A stretch of 64,000 nucleotides of DNA, taken from positions 3,596,001-3,660,000 of the forward strand of contig NZ_CP113910.1 in NCBI RefSeq assembly GCF_024701375.2, given 5' to 3'. Positions 25,062 through 35,451 of the stretch are shown one piece after another. Made by a program: the position numbers and the translations under genes. The notes under the pieces are model-generated. The model had not been told where the DNA came from and ran no database searches. It saw nothing but the letters and a program-made list of their open reading frames with translations. The stretch is from Streptomyces sp. KMM 9044 (lineage in GTDB: Bacteria > Actinomycetota > Actinomycetes > Streptomycetales > Streptomycetaceae). Numbering within the stretch: the first letter of the stretch is position 1; every line of letters begins with the position of its first letter.

Positions 25062-25586
25062 ATGGCCGAGCAGGCGCGGTACGAGGAGCTGGTACGGCAG
25101 CTCAGTGCCTTCAGCACGGTGAAGCGGGAGCTGCGCCGGAACATGTCGGCCGACTTCCACAGCGGCTCCGCCGCCGTGCTGACGGCCATCGGCCGACACG
25201 GCGACATGCGTATGAGCAGGCTCGCCGAACTGCTCGCCGTCGATCTGTCGGTCACCAGCCGCCATGTCACCCATGTGGCCGAGCGCGGCTGGATCGAGCG
25301 CTCCCCCGACCCGGCCGACAAGCGCTCCCGCATCCTGCGCCTGACCCCGGCGGGCCAAGACCAGCTCGACGCGTTGTTCCGACAGGCCACCCAGCTGCTC
25401 GCCGAGCGCCTGGACGACTGGTCCGACGACGAGATCGGCCTGCTCGCCCAGCTCATGTCCCGGCTTCGGGACAGCTTCAGCGACTGCCGACCCACGCCCC
25501 GTGCGACACCACCGCCGAGCCCCGCACCACCGGCGCCTCGCGCCCCGCAGGACACCGAGACCGCCCCTGCACCCGTACACCCGTAA
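25062..25586 (+). CDS. MarR-family transcriptional regulator
   Basis: The product has 174 residues; the ATG at 25062 follows GGGAGG. The winged helix-turn-helix spans ~40-110: SAAVLTAIGRHGDMRMSRLAELLAV, then SRHVTHVAERGWIERSPDPADKRSRILRLTPAG in consecutive blocks, with the wing DPADKRS conserved. A Pro/Ala-rich tail of ~35 residues is extra. It lies 21 bases upstream of an EmrB-type exporter gene on the same strand, with palindromes before its start. The standard model is repression of itself and the pump, relieved by a small-molecule ligand. Confidence 0.93.
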   Translation: MAEQARYEELVRQLSAFSTVKRELRRNMSADFHSGSAAVLTAIGRHGDMRMSRLAELLAVDLSVTSRHVTHVAERGWIERSPDPADKRSRILRLTPAGQDQLDALFRQATQLLAERLDDWSDDEIGLLAQLMSRLRDSFSDCRPTPRATPPPSPAPPAPRAPQDTETAPAPVHP

Positions 25587-25607
25587 ACGAGTAGGAGAAG
25601 GAAGTCC

Positions 25608-27377
<1,770 letters not shown>

Positions 27378-27506
27378 TCCGGGACCGCACGGTCCCCACG
27401 GCCCCGGTCCGCGGCGGCCGGCGCGCTCTCAGCGGAGGCGCGCCCCGCCGCGGGCCGTTCTTCTTCGCCGCGGGTGGAGGGAACCCGCCGGCCCTAGGCT
27501 GGCGCC

Positions 27507-27977
27507 ATGGCACCGAACATCGCGACGAACACCCGCGTCTCCCTCGACGAGTTGCTGGACTTCGTACGGCCCCGGCACCGCGCGATCCTGCTGACCCGGC
27601 GGGCCGACGGAAGTCCTCAGGGGTCGCCGCTGACCTGCGGGGTCGACGACTCCGGCCGGATCGTGCTCTCCACCTACCCCGAGCGCGCCAAGACCCGCAA
27701 CGCCAAGAGGGACACCCGCGTGAGCCTGATCGTCCTCAGTGACGACTGGAACGGGCCCTGGGTACAGGTCGACGGCACCGCCGAGGTCGTCGACACGCCC
27801 GAGTCGGTGGAGCCGCTCGTGGAGTACTACCGGAACATCGCCGGTGAGCACCCCGACTGGGACGAGTACCGGGCGGCCATGGTCGAGCAGGGCAAGTCGA
27901 TCATCCGGATCACCCCGGAGCGGTGGGGCCCGGTGGCGACGGGCGGTTTCCCTGCACGGCTGGCCGAGGGGGAATAG
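27507..27977 (+). CDS. PPOX-class F420-dependent oxidoreductase
   Basis: This 156-residue split-barrel flavin/F420-binding protein starts at the ATG (MAPNIATNTRVSLDELLDF). Family features are RHRAILLTRRADGSPQGSPLT, the phosphate-binding YPERAKTRNAKRDTRVSLIVL in parts, WVQVDGTAEVVDTPE and RITPERWGPVATGGFPAR at the end. Members of this TIGR03618-type group reduce small molecules using F420H2. The substrate is unknown. It lies 130 bases after the MFS gene, so co-transcription is uncertain. A strong hairpin terminator follows. Confidence 0.9.
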   Translation: MAPNIATNTRVSLDELLDFVRPRHRAILLTRRADGSPQGSPLTCGVDDSGRIVLSTYPERAKTRNAKRDTRVSLIVLSDDWNGPWVQVDGTAEVVDTPESVEPLVEYYRNIAGEHPDWDEYRAAMVEQGKSIIRITPERWGPVATGGFPARLAEGE

Positions 27978-28014
27978 CGAAAGGGCGGTGGCTCCCGGTG
28001 CCACCGCCCTTCGC
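27977..28014. terminator. Strong bidirectional terminator
   Basis: GGGCGGTGGC and GCCACCGCCC, extended by GCGAA/TTCGC with one bulge, enclose a short loop between the convergent PPOX and GT39 genes. Confidence 0.85.
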
Positions 28015-28041
28015 CTGCTTGCCTGCGCCCGCTGAGCGGCG

Positions 28042-30297
28042 TCAGCCGTCGGCCTTCCGGGTGAGGTCGTAGAAGGTGGCCGAGCCTGCCGTCACCTCCT
28101 TGAAGTTCTCCTCCACCCAGGACGTGATCTGCGAAGAGGTGCTGGAGTCACCGGAGCCGTCGCCCTCGCCCGTGCCTCTGCCCATACCGCCGCCCACGCC
28201 ACCGCCGGCGACGAAGTAGTGGATCTTGCCTTCCGTCACGTACTGCTGGAACTGGGCAAGGGACGGCGACGGGTCGGTGCCGTTGAAGCCGCCGATCGCC
28301 ATCACGGGTTCGCCGGTGGCGAGTTGGTAGCTCGCGGCGTTCTGGGCGCCGATCGCGGCGGCGACCCAGGTGTAGTCCTCGGCGTCGGTCTCCAGCAGTT
28401 CCCCGGCCTCGGGGTCGACACTCGCGCCGCCGAGCAGTCCGCCCGTGCCGCCGCCACCGCCGCCCGGCATGCCGTTCTCGGCGCTGCCGCCGATACCGCC
28501 CTGCTGGTTCCGGCCCCTTTGGCCGTCCTGGCCCATCGGTCCGCCGCCGGGGAAGCCGCCATTGCCGCCATTGCCGCCGTTGCCGTCGGTGCCGCCCCCG
28601 GGCGGGGCCTGGCCCTGCTGGTTCTGCCGGCCCTGACCTCCCCCGCCGGGGAAGCCGCCGCCTCCGCCAGGACCGTCACCCCCGCCCTGGCCACCCCTGC
28701 CGCCTGTGCTCGCGCCCGCCGGACCCGCCGTGACGAGGGAACCTGTGTGCCCTTCCTGCACCGTGCTCAGCGTGTACGCCGTCGGACCGGCCAGCGCCAC
28801 CACCAGCGCCGACCCGGCCACCGCGAGCGCCGGGCGGCGGCCGAGCCGGCCCACGAAGACCAGTCCGAGTGCCGCGGCCAGCCCGCCGACCAGAACCAGC
28901 CACTTCAGCCAGGGCAGGTAATCGGGCGTGCGGGCGAGCAGGACGTACCCCCAGGCGGCGGTGGCCGTCGCGGCGGCCGCGAGGGCGAGGGACGCAGGAA
29001 CCGAACGGCGCCTCTCCCACAGGGCGACCGAGCCCATGCCGACCAGTGCCGCGACGTACGGCGCGAGGGCCACCGTGTAGTACTCGTGGAAAATGCCGGC
29101 CATGTAGCTGAAGACGGCGGTCGTCATCAGCAGCGAGCCGCCCCAGACCAGGAACGAGCCGCGCGCCGGGTCGGTCCGCCCGGCCCTGCGGGTGAGAACC
29201 AGCCCCGCGACCAGCAGGATCAGCGCGGCGGGCAGCAGCCAGGAGATCTGGCCGCCGATCGAGGAGTTGAACATCCGGTCCCAGCCGGTCTCACCCCACT
29301 GCCCGCCCCCGGCACCACCGCCGGGCCCACCGGCGCCACCACCGGCGACACTGCCCGTCTCCTCGCCGTTGAGCCGCCCGAGACCGTTGTAGCCGAAGGT
29401 CAGCTCCAGGAAGCTGTTGTTCTGCGAGCCGCCGACGTACGGGCGAAAGGACGCGGGCCACAGTTCGACGACCGCCACCCACCAGCCGCCGGAGACGACC
29501 AGCGCGAGGGCCGCCCATGCCAGCTGCACCAGCCGCTTCCTCAGCTTCACCGGGGCGCAGACGCCGTAGACGAGCGCGAGGGCCGGGAGGATGAGGAAGG
29601 CCTGCAGCGTCTTCGCCAGGAACGCGAAGCCGATCGCGGCACCGGCCCACACCAGCCACTTCGTACGGCCGTCCTCCAGGGCCCGGACGACGAGGTAGCA
29701 GGCGAGGGACATCAGCAGCGCCAGCATGGCGTCGGGGTTGTTGAACCGGAACATCAGCGCGGCGACCGGCGTCAGCGCCAGTACGGTGCCCGCGATCAGA
29801 CCGGCGGCCGGACCGAAACGGCGACGCACGGACGCGTACACGACGGCGACCGTGCCGACGCCCATCAGCACCTCGGGCACGAGGATCGCCCAGGAGTTCA
29901 GGCCGAAGAGCCGCACCGAGAGCTCCATCGGCCACAGCGAGGCCGGGGGCTTGTCCACGGTGATGGCGTTCGCCGCGTCCAGCGAGCCGAAGAAGAACGC
30001 CTTCCACGACTCGCTACCCGCCTGCACGGCCGCCGAGTAGAAGGAGTTGGCGTATCCGGACGCGCTCAGGTTGTACAGGTACAGCAGCCCGGTCGCCAGC
30101 AGCAGGCCGAGGAAGGCCGGGCGCGCCCAGTGGGGATCCTCGGACCCGCCGCGCCACAGTCTCCTGGAGAGCGGCTGCCGCGGTTCACCCGCCGCGGGGG
30201 CAGGAGCAGGGCGGGAGGCCGACCGGGGTGGTCCCCAGGGGGCGGGGTCAGCCCCGGGACTCGCCCCGGGACTCGTCTGATCGGACTGCGTGGTCAT
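28042..30297 (-). CDS. GT39/ArnT-type membrane glycosyltransferase with Gly-rich insert
   Basis: The product has 751 residues. The true start is the ATG at 30297, with GAGGAA upstream; the longer frame reads through the GT2 gene. It has about 11-12 membrane helices and the GT-C signature after helix 1: AITVDKPPASLWPMELSVRL, then MFRFNNPDAMLALLM. The outer C-terminal part has a ~100-residue Gly/Asn/Gln-rich low-complexity tract followed by a folded end domain (YTWVAAAIGAQNAASYQLATGEPVMAIGGFNG in parts). It should move a sugar from a polyprenyl-phosphate donor to an acceptor outside the membrane. The GT2-GtrA gene overlapping it (ATGA) would make that donor. Confidence 0.88.
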   Translation of the reverse strand: MTTQSDQTSPGASPGADPAPWGPPRSASRPAPAPAAGEPRQPLSRRLWRGGSEDPHWARPAFLGLLLATGLLYLYNLSASGYANSFYSAAVQAGSESWKAFFFGSLDAANAITVDKPPASLWPMELSVRLFGLNSWAILVPEVLMGVGTVAVVYASVRRRFGPAAGLIAGTVLALTPVAALMFRFNNPDAMLALLMSLACYLVVRALEDGRTKWLVWAGAAIGFAFLAKTLQAFLILPALALVYGVCAPVKLRKRLVQLAWAALALVVSGGWWVAVVELWPASFRPYVGGSQNNSFLELTFGYNGLGRLNGEETGSVAGGGAGGPGGGAGGGQWGETGWDRMFNSSIGGQISWLLPAALILLVAGLVLTRRAGRTDPARGSFLVWGGSLLMTTAVFSYMAGIFHEYYTVALAPYVAALVGMGSVALWERRRSVPASLALAAAATATAAWGYVLLARTPDYLPWLKWLVLVGGLAAALGLVFVGRLGRRPALAVAGSALVVALAGPTAYTLSTVQEGHTGSLVTAGPAGASTGGRGGQGGGDGPGGGGGFPGGGGQGRQNQQGQAPPGGGTDGNGGNGGNGGFPGGGPMGQDGQRGRNQQGGIGGSAENGMPGGGGGGTGGLLGGASVDPEAGELLETDAEDYTWVAAAIGAQNAASYQLATGEPVMAIGGFNGTDPSPSLAQFQQYVTEGKIHYFVAGGGVGGGMGRGTGEGDGSGDSSTSSQITSWVEENFKEVTAGSATFYDLTRKADG

Positions 30298-31973
30298 CGA
30301 GGGTTCCTCGGGTCGGTGTCGGCCGGGCCGGACGCGCGGGAGGCGCGGGAGGCGCGGGTGGCGCGGGTGGCGCGGGTGGCGCGGGGCACGTAGGGCGGGC
30401 ACGCCGGCGGGAGCCGCATGGTCGCGTCCCGCCAGGAGCGGTCGGTGTCGGAGGTGTCGGAGGTGTCGGAGGTGCCGAAGGTGTCGGAGGTGCCGAAGGT
30501 GTCGGAGGTGCCGAAGGTGTCGGAGGTGCCGAAGGTGTCGGAGGTGCCGAAGGTGTCGGAGGTGCCGAAGGTGTCGGAGGTGCCGAAGGTGTCGGAGGTG
30601 CCGAAGGTGTCGGAGGTGCCGAAGGTGTCGGAGGTGCCGGAGGTGCCGAAGGTGTCGGAGGTGCCGGAGGCCCGGACCTGCGGCGCGATGTCGCCGTGGT
30701 GACGGAGGGCATGGGGGGCGCGGTCCGGGAACACCCATGCCCGGAACAGCAGGAACCGCAGCACCGTCGCGGCGAGGTTGGCGGCGATGAGGACCGCCAG
30801 TTCGGTGGAGTGGGCGGGATCGCCGGCCGCGGCGTCGAGCGCGGCGAGCGAGCCGGCGGTCAGCAGGAGGCCGATACCGAAGACCACCAGCCCCTGCGCC
30901 TGATGCCGCACCACGCCGCCGCGCCCCCGCACCCCGAAGGTCAGTCGGCGGTTGGCAGCCGTGTTGGCGACCGCCGAGACCAGCAGGGCGAGCCCGTTGG
31001 CGGTCTGGGAACCGGTGAAGCTCCGGAAGCCGCTGTAGAGCAGCAGGTAGAGCAGGGTGGACAGCACGCCGACGGTGCAGAAGCCGACCAGCTGCCGTGC
31101 CAGCCCTCTCGGTACGCCCGTCAGTTCGCGGTCGCGCGGGTCGTCGCCGAAGGGCCTGGCCAGCCGGTCCAGCGGCAGTGAACCGGTGGCCAGCGCCCTG
31201 CCGACCCGCCACACGCCCTTGAGGTCGTCGGTCGCCGTCCGGACGATGTGCACGGTCGAGTCGGGGTCGTCGACCCAGTCGACCGGTACCTCGTGGATCC
31301 GCAGCCCCGCGCGCTCGGCGAGCACCAGCAGTTCGGTGTCGAAGAACCAGCCGCTGTCCTCCACCAGCGGGAGCAGCACCTGGGCGACGTCCCGGCGGAT
31401 CGCCTTGAACCCGCACTGCGCGTCGGAGAAGCGGGCCTGGAGCGAACCCCGCAGGATCAGGTTGTACGAACGGCTGATGAACTCACGCTTGGCACCCCGC
31501 ACGACCCGCGAACTCCGGCTCAGCCGGGAGCCGACGGCGAGGTCCGAGTGACCGGAGATCAGCGGGGCGACCAACGGCAGCAGGGCGTTCAGGTCGGTGG
31601 AGAGGTCCACGTCCATGTAGGCGAGGACGGGTGCGTCCGAGGCCGACCAGACGGCCCGCAGGGCCCGGCCCCGCCCCTTGTGCTCCAGCCGGAAGGCCCT
31701 CACCTCCGCGATCCGCTCCGCCAGCCCCGCCGCCACCTGTGCGGTGGTGTCCGTGGAGGCGTTGTCCGCGATCGTGATGCGGAACGCGTAGGGGAAGGTG
31801 CGGGTGAGGTGCCCGTGCAGTCTGCGGACGCACGGCTGGAGGTCCTTCTCCTCGTTGTAGACGGGGATCACTACGTCCAGGACCGGCGTGGCTGCTCCCT
31901 CGACCGGGAGGTGCTCCCGGGCCGGCAGGTGCTCCCACGCCGGCCCGCTGTCGGAGAAAAAGTCGGTTCGCAT
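30294..31973 (-). CDS. Bifunctional GT2 polyprenyl-phosphate glycosyltransferase / GtrA flippase-like protein
   Basis: The product has 559 residues; the ATG at 31973 is preferred over an upstream TTG. Residues ~30-270 are a DPM1/GtrB-type GT2 domain (LDVVIPVYNEEKDL, ITIADNASTDTT, AYMDVDLSTDL with the DxD, AQCGFKAIRRDVAQ). Residues ~300-430 are the four-helix GtrA domain (LVGFCTVGVLSTLLYLL, NRRLTFGVR). The C-terminus has a hypervariable tail of about ten SDTFGT hexapeptides, encoded by an 18-bp minisatellite. It should load a sugar, probably mannose or glucose, onto polyprenyl phosphate and help flip it for the GT39 enzyme encoded next. Fifty bases after the sensor kinase gene. Confidence 0.88.
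   Translation of the reverse strand: MRTDFFSDSGPAWEHLPAREHLPVEGAATPVLDVVIPVYNEEKDLQPCVRRLHGHLTRTFPYAFRITIADNASTDTTAQVAAGLAERIAEVRAFRLEHKGRGRALRAVWSASDAPVLAYMDVDLSTDLNALLPLVAPLISGHSDLAVGSRLSRSSRVVRGAKREFISRSYNLILRGSLQARFSDAQCGFKAIRRDVAQVLLPLVEDSGWFFDTELLVLAERAGLRIHEVPVDWVDDPDSTVHIVRTATDDLKGVWRVGRALATGSLPLDRLARPFGDDPRDRELTGVPRGLARQLVGFCTVGVLSTLLYLLLYSGFRSFTGSQTANGLALLVSAVANTAANRRLTFGVRGRGGVVRHQAQGLVVFGIGLLLTAGSLAALDAAAGDPAHSTELAVLIAANLAATVLRFLLFRAWVFPDRAPHALRHHGDIAPQVRASGTSDTFGTSGTSDTFGTSDTFGTSDTFGTSDTFGTSDTFGTSDTFGTSDTFGTSDTFGTSDTFGTSDTSDTSDTDRSWRDATMRLPPACPPYVPRATRATRATRASRASRASGPADTDPRNPR
30445..30672. repeat. 18-bp coding minisatellite
   Basis: The unit GAGGTGCCGAAGGTGTCG repeats perfectly nine times from 30469 to 30630 and once more at 30640-30657 after a 9-bp half unit. 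Related 9-bp half units lie at both ends. Unit length keeps the reading frame and encodes SDTFGT on the minus strand in the tail of the GT2-GtrA protein. Copy number is expected to vary between strains. Confidence 0.95.
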
Positions 31974-32023
31974 GACACCAACTCTTCTCAAGTCCCCTGT
32001 TCTGACCGTGTGTTGAGGCTGTG

Positions 32024-33649
32024 CTACACCTGTGAGTACGGAGCCTGGGACGCAGACACGTGGGGGTACGGGGACGCGTAGGACGCGGGCGCCGGCTGCG
32101 GTGCGAGCGGGGAGAGCGGTGCGAGGGCGGGCAGCCGGAGCGTGAACACCGTCCGCCCCGGCACGCTCCGGACGGTCACCGCACCGCCGTGCGCGGTCGC
32201 GACGGCCTGCACGATGGCCAGCCCCAGACCGGTCGAACCACCGGCCGGAGAGACCACGGAGGCCGAGCCGCCCGAGCGGGTGCGCGCCGCGTCTCCGCGC
32301 GCGAACCGTTCGAAGACGTGCGGAAGCAGCGCCGGCGGGATGCCGGGCCCGTTGTCCTCCACCTCCACGTACAGCCAGGGACCGTGGAGCAGCACCCTCG
32401 CGGTCACGGTGGTGCCCGGCGGCGTGTGGGTGCGGGCGTTGCCGAGCAGGTTGACGAGCACCTGCTGGAGGCGGGCCGCGTCGGCGTGCGCGGTGGCGGG
32501 TTCGTCGGGCAGCTCCAGCCGCCAGTGGTGGTCCGCGCCGGCCACGCGGGCGTCGCTGACGGTGTCCACGACGAGCGGTACCAGGTCGGTCTCCTCAAAC
32601 TGCAGGGGGCGCCCGGCGTCCAGGCGGGCGAGCAGCAGCAGGTCCTCGACGAGCAGGGTCATCCGGCCCGCCTCGGACTCGATCCGCCGCAGCGCGTGCC
32701 GGGTGTCGGGGCCGACCTTTTCCCGTCCCCGCCGGGTGAGTTCCGCGTAGCCCCGGATGGAGGCCAGGGGCGTACGCAGCTCATGGCTGGCGTCCGCGAC
32801 GAACTGCCGTACCCGCGTCTCGCTCGCCTGCCGGGCGTACAGCGCGCCGTGGACGTGGTCGAGCATCCTGTTCAGGGCTGCGCCGACCCGGCCGACCTCG
32901 GTGTGCGGATCGCACTCGGCCTCCGGGACCCGTTCCTCGAGGGTCACCTCGCCGTGGTGCAGCGGCAGTTCGGAGACACGGGTGGCGGTGGCGGCGACCC
33001 TGCGCAGCGGACCGGTCGCGACGCCTACGAGGACGAACCCCGCGATTCCCGCCGCCACCAGCCCGGCGCCGGTGACACTCACCTCGACCAGGAGGAGGGT
33101 GCTGATGGTGTCGTCGGTGTTCTCGGTCGGCAGCGCGACGTAGAACACGCCCTTCCGGCCACCCAGGTACTCCACGCGGTACTCGCCCAGCCCGGGGATC
33201 TGTGCGGTGTGCGGCTTCTCGTCGCGGGGGACGGCGGCGAGCGCGGCGAGCTGGGCGTCGGTGAGCGGCTCGGCCTCGGGCGTCGTGAACCCGTTCTCCT
33301 CCTTGGAGTTGCTGACGGTCCCGTCAGTCACCCGGTCGTCCTCGACCGTCGCACCGATGGTGCCGATGCCCTGCGGGCCGGTCACGACGAATTCGAGCGG
33401 ATCCTGGTCGTCCAGGTGCTGGGGCCACGGCCGGCCGTCGTCGGGCCCGCCGACGGCACGCATCGCCACCTCGTGCAACTGCCCGTCCAGCTGCTCGTAC
33501 AGATGCGAGCGCAGGGCCAGCGTCGTCACCGTGCCAATGACCGTGCACACCATGGCGATCAGCACCACGGACGCGACGACGAGCCGGGTCCGGAGCGTGC
33601 GCGGTGTGCCCGCTCTCCGCCGTGGACGCGGCCGTCGCCGTCCGCTCAC
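32024..33649 (-). CDS. Two-component sensor histidine kinase
   Basis: This 541-residue protein starts at the GTG that overlaps the response regulator stop (GTGA). It has an N-terminal Arg-rich stretch, membrane helix 1 (LVVASVVLIAMVCTVIG), an outside sensor domain of ~150 residues, and helix 2 (VTGAGLVAAGIAGFVLVGV). Then come HAMP, the DHp H-box FVADASHELRTPLASIRGY, and an ATPase domain with N box LLGNARTHTP, VEDNGPGIP and GGSTGLGLAIV. All catalytic boxes are present. The tail is Pro/Ser-rich. The outside domain suggests envelope sensing, and the two glycosyltransferase genes downstream are the likely targets or coregulated outputs. Confidence 0.93.
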   Translation of the reverse strand: MSGRRRPRPRRRAGTPRTLRTRLVVASVVLIAMVCTVIGTVTTLALRSHLYEQLDGQLHEVAMRAVGGPDDGRPWPQHLDDQDPLEFVVTGPQGIGTIGATVEDDRVTDGTVSNSKEENGFTTPEAEPLTDAQLAALAAVPRDEKPHTAQIPGLGEYRVEYLGGRKGVFYVALPTENTDDTISTLLLVEVSVTGAGLVAAGIAGFVLVGVATGPLRRVAATATRVSELPLHHGEVTLEERVPEAECDPHTEVGRVGAALNRMLDHVHGALYARQASETRVRQFVADASHELRTPLASIRGYAELTRRGREKVGPDTRHALRRIESEAGRMTLLVEDLLLLARLDAGRPLQFEETDLVPLVVDTVSDARVAGADHHWRLELPDEPATAHADAARLQQVLVNLLGNARTHTPPGTTVTARVLLHGPWLYVEVEDNGPGIPPALLPHVFERFARGDAARTRSGGSASVVSPAGGSTGLGLAIVQAVATAHGGAVTVRSVPGRTVFTLRLPALAPLSPLAPQPAPASYASPYPHVSASQAPYSQV

Positions 33650-34386
33650 GACACCGCGGGCTTGATCAGGTACCCGGCACCGCGCCGGGTGTGGATCATC
33701 GGCTCCCGGCCGGCGTCGATCTTCCGGCGCAGATACGAGATGTACAGCTCGACGACGTTCGCCTGCCCGCCGAAGTCGTAGGACCACACCCGGTCGAGGA
33801 TCTGCGCCTTGCTGAGCACACGGCGCGGGTTGCGCATCAGGTAACGCAGAAGTTCGAACTCGGTGGCGGTGAGGTGGATGCCCACCCCGCCCCGGGTCAC
33901 GTCGTGACTGTCCTCGTCCAGCGTGAGGTCGCCGACGACCAGCAGGGACTCGGACCGGCGGTCGGCAGCGCCGGAGCGCCGGATCAGCCCGCGCAGCCGC
34001 GCGACGACCTCCTCCAGGCTGAACGGCTTGGTCACGTAGTCGTCGCCGCCGGCGGTCAGGCCCGCGATACGGTCCTCTACCGTGTCCTTGGCGGTGAGGA
34101 ACAGGACGGGCACGTCCTGGTGCTCGCGGCGCAGCCGCCCAAGCACGGCCAGCCCGTCCATGTCCGGCAGCATCATGTCCAGGACGACGGCATCGGGCCG
34201 GAACTCGCGCGCGGCCCGGACGGCGCCCTGACCGTCCCCCTCGCTGCGGATCTGCCAGCCCTCGTAGCGCAGGGCCATGGAAAGGAGTTCGGTGATCGAC
34301 TGCTCGTCGTCCACCACAAGCACGCGGACGGGGCTCCCGTCCGGCCTCAGCAGTTCGGTGCGCCCCTGGGGCGAGGTCGTGGTCAT
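33646..34386 (-). CDS. OmpR/PhoB-family response regulator
   Basis: This 246-residue protein uses the ATG at 34386 (MTTTSPQGRTELL). The receiver domain has the acid pair in VLVVDDEQSI, the phosphoacceptor Asp in AVVLDMMLPDMDG, Thr/Ala switch at LFLTAKD and Lys in YVTKPFSLEE. The C-terminal winged helix is complete (EFELLRYLMRNPRRVLSKAQILDRVW, then VVELYISYLRRKID). It is the first gene of a four-gene operon with its kinase, GT2-GtrA and GT39. The promoter must lie between 34387 and 34520, beside a truncated amidohydrolase. Confidence 0.95.
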   Translation of the reverse strand: MTTTSPQGRTELLRPDGSPVRVLVVDDEQSITELLSMALRYEGWQIRSEGDGQGAVRAAREFRPDAVVLDMMLPDMDGLAVLGRLRREHQDVPVLFLTAKDTVEDRIAGLTAGGDDYVTKPFSLEEVVARLRGLIRRSGAADRRSESLLVVGDLTLDEDSHDVTRGGVGIHLTATEFELLRYLMRNPRRVLSKAQILDRVWSYDFGGQANVVELYISYLRRKIDAGREPMIHTRRGAGYLIKPAVS

Positions 34387-34519
34387 GCTCCACAACCTCG
34401 CGGGGACCTCTGAGAGGGCCCTTTCGTAAGTCTGTGTTTTCCCTGAGAATCCCGGTGCGCGACGGGGTGGCGCGCGTTTCGGCCGGTGCTGTCGGCGAGG
34501 CCGGCCTTGTCGCCGAGGC

Positions 34520-34876
34520 CGGCGAGGTGTGCAGGCAGCCGGGCGTACGGCGGGCGAAGCCGACCGCCCAGCCGTTCAGCCACCGCGCCATGCCGGACTT
34601 GTGCGGACAGAGCATGGCCGTGAAGGCGCGTACCCCGAACTCCCTCAGCGGATCGGCCCGTTCGCTCTCCTGCTGCCGGTAGGTGATCGGCCACTCGACC
34701 CCGCCGGTCAACGGTCCGAGCGCGTCGAAGTAGGCCCACACCCTGCGCAGCACCCGCTCCGGCATGAAGTGCGTGTGCACGTCGACCAGCCCGGGAAGAC
34801 CGGGAAGACCGGGCCCCTCCCCGAACCGCCGCACCTCGACGGATTCCGAAGCAGCGGCCGAGCCCGCCGCCGACAC
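34520..34876 (-). pseudogene. Amidohydrolase, N-terminal remnant
   Basis: From a GTG at 34876 (GGAG upstream) about 118 residues match a Streptomyces amidohydrolase (TIM-barrel decarboxylase type). The metal motif VDVHTHFMPERVLRRVWAYF is present, then GGVEWPITYR, REFGVRAFTAMLCPHKSGMARWLNGWA and FARRTPGCLHT. After ~34520 similarity stops abruptly and the promoter region of the response regulator follows. The C-terminal two thirds, with the remaining metal ligands, are gone. A deletion probably joined it to the two-component operon. Confidence 0.78.
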
Positions 34877-34916
34877 CGACTCCGCCGCCGTGAGGTGATC
34901 ACCCGTACCCCCACGA

Positions 34917-35285
34917 TCACCCGTGGCCGCCCCCCGGGTCCCCCCGTACGGCGGGACCGAACGAGCAGACCGCGCCCTGTTCCAGCAGCCGCGCCGGGCC
35001 CCGGGTCACCCCGGTGATCCCCGCCTTGACCATCCCCGGTCCGAACCACGCCAGATACACCCGGTACGGCCACGGAGTGCGCCCCCCGCACTTCCGCGCC
35101 GGCACCACCCGCACCGAGCGGACACGCGTGCCCCCGCGCCCCGCCACATGTCCGTACGCCCCCTTCCTCGACCGCGAAGGCCACTCGTTTCCCCAGGTCA
35201 ACGCGGTACGCCGCCCGCCCTCCCACACCAGCACGAGACCGTCCGCCGACCAGCGCAGCCCCGAGCATCTCCATACCCGTGCCAT
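34917..35285 (-). pseudogene. DUF2797 protein, C-terminally truncated
   Basis: The ATG at 35285 begins MARVWRCSGLRWSADGLVLVW, the usual start of the DUF2797 family. The conserved core PYRVYLAWFGPGMVKAGITG then GPARLLEQGAV is present. Right after this the frame turns to Gly/Pro-rich sequence and stops at 34917, so roughly half of a ~250-residue protein is missing. The zinc-type cysteine cluster expected in the middle is also shortened. Probably nonfunctional, and adjacent to the other truncated gene at 34520-34876. Confidence 0.7.
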
Positions 35286-35451
35286 CTCCGACGAGAGTAG
35301 GGGCGGGCACTGACAACGCCCCGCGTCCACTCCCTGCCCGTCCACACCGAGGTGCCGAGTGCCCCCCGTGGTGCAAACCTGGAGGAGGCGCCGTGCACCT
35401 CGGCGCCCACTCGGGGACAGACCGCTCGGGGACAGCCGGAAGGGCGAGCAC

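Noticed and set aside
28219..30393. 724-residue plus-strand open frame
   Set aside because: Antisense shadow of the GT39 gene, with Gln/Arg/Gly-rich composition and no domains.
30445..30672. Possible CRISPR array
   Set aside because: Units are 18 bp and contiguous with no unique spacers, and they code in frame within a glycosyltransferase gene. It is a minisatellite.
32024..34876. 950-residue minus-strand frame joining the amidohydrolase start to the sensor kinase
   Set aside because: It passes through the response regulator gene in the wrong frame. The kinase starts at the GTGA overlap at 33649, and the amidohydrolase part is a separate truncated gene.
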